A stretch of DNA of 64,000 bases, from assembly GCF_030209835.1 (NCBI RefSeq), contig NZ_JARVRF010000008.1:32636-96635 (forward strand). The letters run 5' to 3'. The translations under genes were made by a program, and so were the position numbers. Positions 62,141 to 64,000 of this stretch are shown here, one piece after another (position 1 is the stretch's first letter; each line of letters starts with the position of its first letter). Source of the DNA: Arthrobacter sp. efr-133-R2A-120. Lineage in GTDB: Bacteria; Actinomycetota; Actinomycetes; Actinomycetales; Micrococcaceae. Under the pieces are notes generated by a model that was given only the letters and a program-made list of their open reading frames with translations, made no database searches and was not told the DNA's origin.

Positions 62141-62459
62141 CTATGCTCCTATCGCATAACAGGTAACAGGCCAACAGGGCCGTCTGATCCAGCGCAAACC
62201 GAAGGCAGGGAAACAAAAAAGTATCCCTGCATCGGCGGCTAGCAACTTCTCCAACCATAGGGAAAGGGGATTTCCCCGGGGTGTCAGTATTGTTTCGAGC
62301 AGGTTACAGAACTGCCTGCCGTGTAAACGCTACTGGTCTACTGCAGTGCCAGTCTATGTCTTTCTTCGGTGTGTCTGTTTCCCTGTGAACACAGCGAACA
62401 TCCCACCGGCGCCGCCTCCCGCCGTCGGGCGTGCGATGGTGAAGCCGTAAGCTTGAAGT
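62141..62459. promoter_or_regulatory. Divergent control region of glnA1 and the RDD gene
   Basis: 319 nt without a gene. On the minus strand GTAAC-CTGCTC-GAAAC (62292-62307) matches the actinobacterial GlnR box gTnAC-N6-GaAAC and the AC-N9-AC rule. TGTAAACGCT (62322-62331) also occurs before glnA2 (54542-54551). No clear sigma-A promoter was identified for glnA1. Confidence 0.45.
62448..62453 (+). promoter_or_regulatory. Candidate -10 box of a leaderless RDD-gene transcript
   Basis: TAAGCT, then TGAAGT (6 nt), then GTG 62460. Confidence 0.45.
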
Positions 62460-62897
62460 GTGGTTGATCGTAAAGATATTGGTTCATGGCTCACAGGGCC
62501 GGACACGTCCGGAATTTCCAAGTACCCGGGAGCACGGCTCGGCCTTCCCGAGTCCGGCCCAGGTTCCATGGCGCGGGCCGGCCGTCGCATCCTGGCAATC
62601 TGCATCGACTGGGTCATTGCCCTGGTGATCAGCAACTTTGCCTTCGGCGGCAACCAGTGGGCAACACTTGCCGTCTTCGCGGTGGAACAGATCCTTCTCA
62701 TCGGGACGCTGGGCTACAGCATCGGACACCGGGTTGCCGGCATCCACGTGGTACGGCTCGGCGGAACACGGGCGGGCCCATTGGCCGCTGTGGTCAGGAC
62801 GATCCTCCTGTGCCTGGTGATCCCCGCGGTTGTTTTCGATCCCGACCAGCGTGGCCTCCACGACAGGGCAATGAACACGATCCTCATCCGGATGTAA
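62460..62897 (+). CDS. RDD-family membrane protein
   Basis: 145 residues. After a hydrophilic 38-residue N-terminus comes the RDD core: MARAGRRILAICIDWVIALV (the R and D positions), a second helix near 64-88 and GHRVAGIHVVRLGG, then a third helix and DQRGLHDRAMNT, the family's closing motif. Some RDD proteins act in sodium/proton exchange or as membrane scaffolds; function here unknown. It is next to glnA1, as its counterpart is in mycobacteria. Confidence 0.9.
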   Translation: MVDRKDIGSWLTGPDTSGISKYPGARLGLPESGPGSMARAGRRILAICIDWVIALVISNFAFGGNQWATLAVFAVEQILLIGTLGYSIGHRVAGIHVVRLGGTRAGPLAAVVRTILLCLVIPAVVFDPDQRGLHDRAMNTILIRM

Positions 62898-62913
62898 CTT
62901 TCCGCAGACAAAA

Positions 62914-62951
62914 AAGCCGCCCGTTCCCGGATATCCAGGAACGGGCGGCTT
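62914..62951. terminator. Bidirectional terminator between the RDD and DUF4191 genes
   Basis: AAGCCGCCCGTTCC (62914-62927) pairs exactly with 62938-62951; followed by GTCGTTTT on the plus strand and T-runs on the minus strand. Confidence 0.85.
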
Positions 62952-62961
62952 GTCGTTTTAG

Positions 62962-63726
62962 CTAGCGTCCGCGTGCTGCCTTGCGGTCAGGGCGTGCCTT
63001 GTACGGGTCGATGCCCTTGGGGATCGGCAGGCGGTTGCCGAGCGAAGAGATTCGCTTGCTGACGGCGCCGACCTCAACCTTGGTGAGCTCGTTCTTGTAT
63101 TTGTTCATGGTCTTTGCTATTTGGCTGATAGGCACTTGGCCTTCGCCACGACCGCTTTCGATCACGTGAATAGTGACGTTCGGCAGGATACGGGCGAGCT
63201 TCTTGCGCTCGGCGTCGACCAACGGCTTGACGCGGTGTGAAGGTCCTTCGCTGACCAGTACGACGCCGGGACGGCCGATGGCGCGGAAGACAGCGTCCTG
63301 GGTGCGCGGGTTGACTGCGACCGGCTGGTCCTCCGTGATCCAGCCGCGGCGCAGGGTTCCCAAGGCCGCACCGGAGGCTCCGGGCTGGTTCTCGATCTGG
63401 GCGAAGGCCGCCCGTTCCGCGCGGCGCGAGAGGATGAAGACAGCTGCCAGCAGGCCCAAGGGGATGCCGATGATCAGGCCCGTGACCCAGTTGTTCAGGA
63501 GGAGCCCGACGATGAGGCTGACAGCAACGACGCCGAGGAACGCCAGCAGCATGAGCCACACGACGATGGGGTCGTTACGGCGGGTCATCTTGAAGACCTC
63601 GCCGATCTGCTTCAGCTGGCTCGGCTTCTTGGCCTTGGCTTCCTTGGGCTTGCGGGAAAACAAGCCGCGCTTGGGAGCGTCGGCAGCCGATGTTGTCGAG
63701 TTGCTGGAATCAGGGGATTTCGCCAT
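62962..63726 (-). CDS. DUF4191 membrane protein
   Basis: 254 residues. A basic, disordered N-terminus (about 1-50) is followed by two membrane helices (about 55-76 and 82-99) and a cytoplasmic domain of 150 residues ending PKGIDPYKARPDRKAARGR. Actinobacterial family, normally located between glnA1 and lipA, as here (Rv2219 position). Function unknown. AAGG precedes the ATG, and TAGAAT lies 9 nt further up. Confidence 0.9.
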   Translation of the reverse strand: MAKSPDSSNSTTSAADAPKRGLFSRKPKEAKAKKPSQLKQIGEVFKMTRRNDPIVVWLMLLAFLGVVAVSLIVGLLLNNWVTGLIIGIPLGLLAAVFILSRRAERAAFAQIENQPGASGAALGTLRRGWITEDQPVAVNPRTQDAVFRAIGRPGVVLVSEGPSHRVKPLVDAERKKLARILPNVTIHVIESGRGEGQVPISQIAKTMNKYKNELTKVEVGAVSKRISSLGNRLPIPKGIDPYKARPDRKAARGR

Positions 63727-63752
63727 AGTGCCTTAATTCTACGTGATTTATG

Positions 63753-63796
63753 CCAAAGGACCGGACGCCGGATTTGTCCGGGGTCCGGTCCTTTGG
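63753..63796 (-). terminator. Terminator after lipA
   Basis: CCAAAGGACCGGAC (63753-63766) pairs exactly with 63783-63796, with an inner CCGGA/TCCGG stem. It separates lipA from the DUF4191 gene downstream. Confidence 0.75.
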
Positions 63797-63815
63797 CCGT
63801 GCTTTAGCCGACGTG

Positions 63816-64000
63816 CTATGCGTGGTGTGCGAGGAGGGTGCGGGCTTCCTGGCGGGTGGTGCCGGAGTCCTGGATGCCTTCGGCAATGTGGGCCAGGTGC
63901 GTGGGGATTTCGCGGCCTTTTTTGCGCATCGCGGTGGCCCAGAGTCGTCCGGCGCGGTAGGAGGAGCGGACCAGGGGGCCGGACATGACGCCGAGGAAGC
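63816..64000 (-). CDS. lipA: Lipoyl synthase, 3' end only
   Basis: Only the last 60 or so residues are in the window; the gene continues past base 64000. The visible end reads [20 protein letters not shown], the conserved C-terminus of actinobacterial lipoyl synthase, and stops at TAG (63816-63818). The enzyme is a radical-SAM protein that inserts two sulfurs into octanoyl groups of dehydrogenase complexes. The iron-sulfur motifs lie outside the window. Position next to DUF4191 and glnA1 supports the call. Confidence 0.85.
   Translation of the reverse strand, partial: FLGVMSGPLVRSSYRAGRLWATAMRKKGREIPTHLAHIAEGIQDSGTTRQEARTLLAHHA

Noticed and set aside
1..64000. tRNA, rRNA, insertion sequence or prophage genes
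   Set aside because: None was seen: no cloverleaf-like sequence was noticed in the gene-free gaps, no transposase or integrase motifs, and gene order is that of the conserved chromosome.

Overview
The window is high-GC chromosomal DNA from an actinobacterium of the Micrococcaceae, most like Arthrobacter, Pseudarthrobacter or Paenarthrobacter. The evidence is the gene order, the many GTG starts, the actinobacterial families (GarA/FtsR/BFN/ResR block, Rv2175c family, DUF3040, DUF4191, polyphosphate glucokinase, GlnA2-GlnE-GlnA1, SepF-YggT-DivIVA after ftsZ), and a MurE whose specificity loop is not the DNPR of meso-diaminopimelate enzymes, as expected for the L-lysine murein of this family. I see no tRNA, rRNA, insertion sequence, prophage or CRISPR array. 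It is almost entirely core genome.

Layout. (1) 0.1-3.6 kb: garA, ftsR, a bifunctional-nuclease gene, a second MerR gene (the Rv1827-Rv1830 block of M. tuberculosis) and a convergent orphan ParA-type ATPase. (2) 3.9-12 kb: pyruvate carboxylase, an acyl-CoA ligase, a ROK glucokinase, a membrane protein and an alpha/beta hydrolase. (3) 12-20.3 kb: the counterpart of the M. tuberculosis pknL locus, with an acyltransferase, class II DAHP synthase, a Ser/Thr kinase that here carries four PASTA domains, a LysM/transglycosylase wall protein, an Rv2175c-type DNA-binding protein, a polyprenyl diphosphate synthase and a lipoprotein. (4) 20.4-42.2 kb: dinB, a DUF3040 protein, then the complete division and cell-wall cluster mraZ-rsmH-ftsL-ftsI-murE-murF-mraY-murD-ftsW-murG-murC-ftsQ-ftsZ-pgeF-yggS-sepF-yggT-divIVA, mostly with start/stop overlaps. 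(5) 42.2-53.6 kb: lspA, an RluA-family synthase, dnaE, a flavin reductase, a membrane protein, hisD, nrdR, a short-chain dehydrogenase, polyphosphate glucokinase, map and a 54-residue SPOR-like protein. (6) 53.6-64 kb: panB, the nitrogen block glnA2-glnE-(acetyltransferase, small proteins)-glnA1, an RDD protein, a DUF4191 protein and the 3' end of lipA.

How the genes connect. The centre makes lipid II (murE-F, mraY, murD, murG, murC), flips and polymerises it at the septum (FtsW, FtsI, FtsQ, FtsL) and organises the ring and poles (FtsZ, SepF, DivIVA). The flanks hold likely regulators of the same process: MraZ with phased boxes on the cluster promoter, two MerR proteins with a shared candidate site at ftsZ, and a PASTA kinase. 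GlnE sits between the two glutamine synthetases it could modify.

The most interesting signals are non-coding: a 32-bp-period intergenic repeat near 60.1 kb, ten genes with a TANNNT box exactly 6 nt before the start codon (leaderless architecture), a hairpin between NrdR boxes and nrdR, phased MraZ boxes, and a foldable mraZ-rsmH leader. I found no clear undescribed multi-gene system; the repeat is the best candidate for something uncharacterised. No searches or folding programs were run; family assignments rest on recognised motifs, length and gene order.
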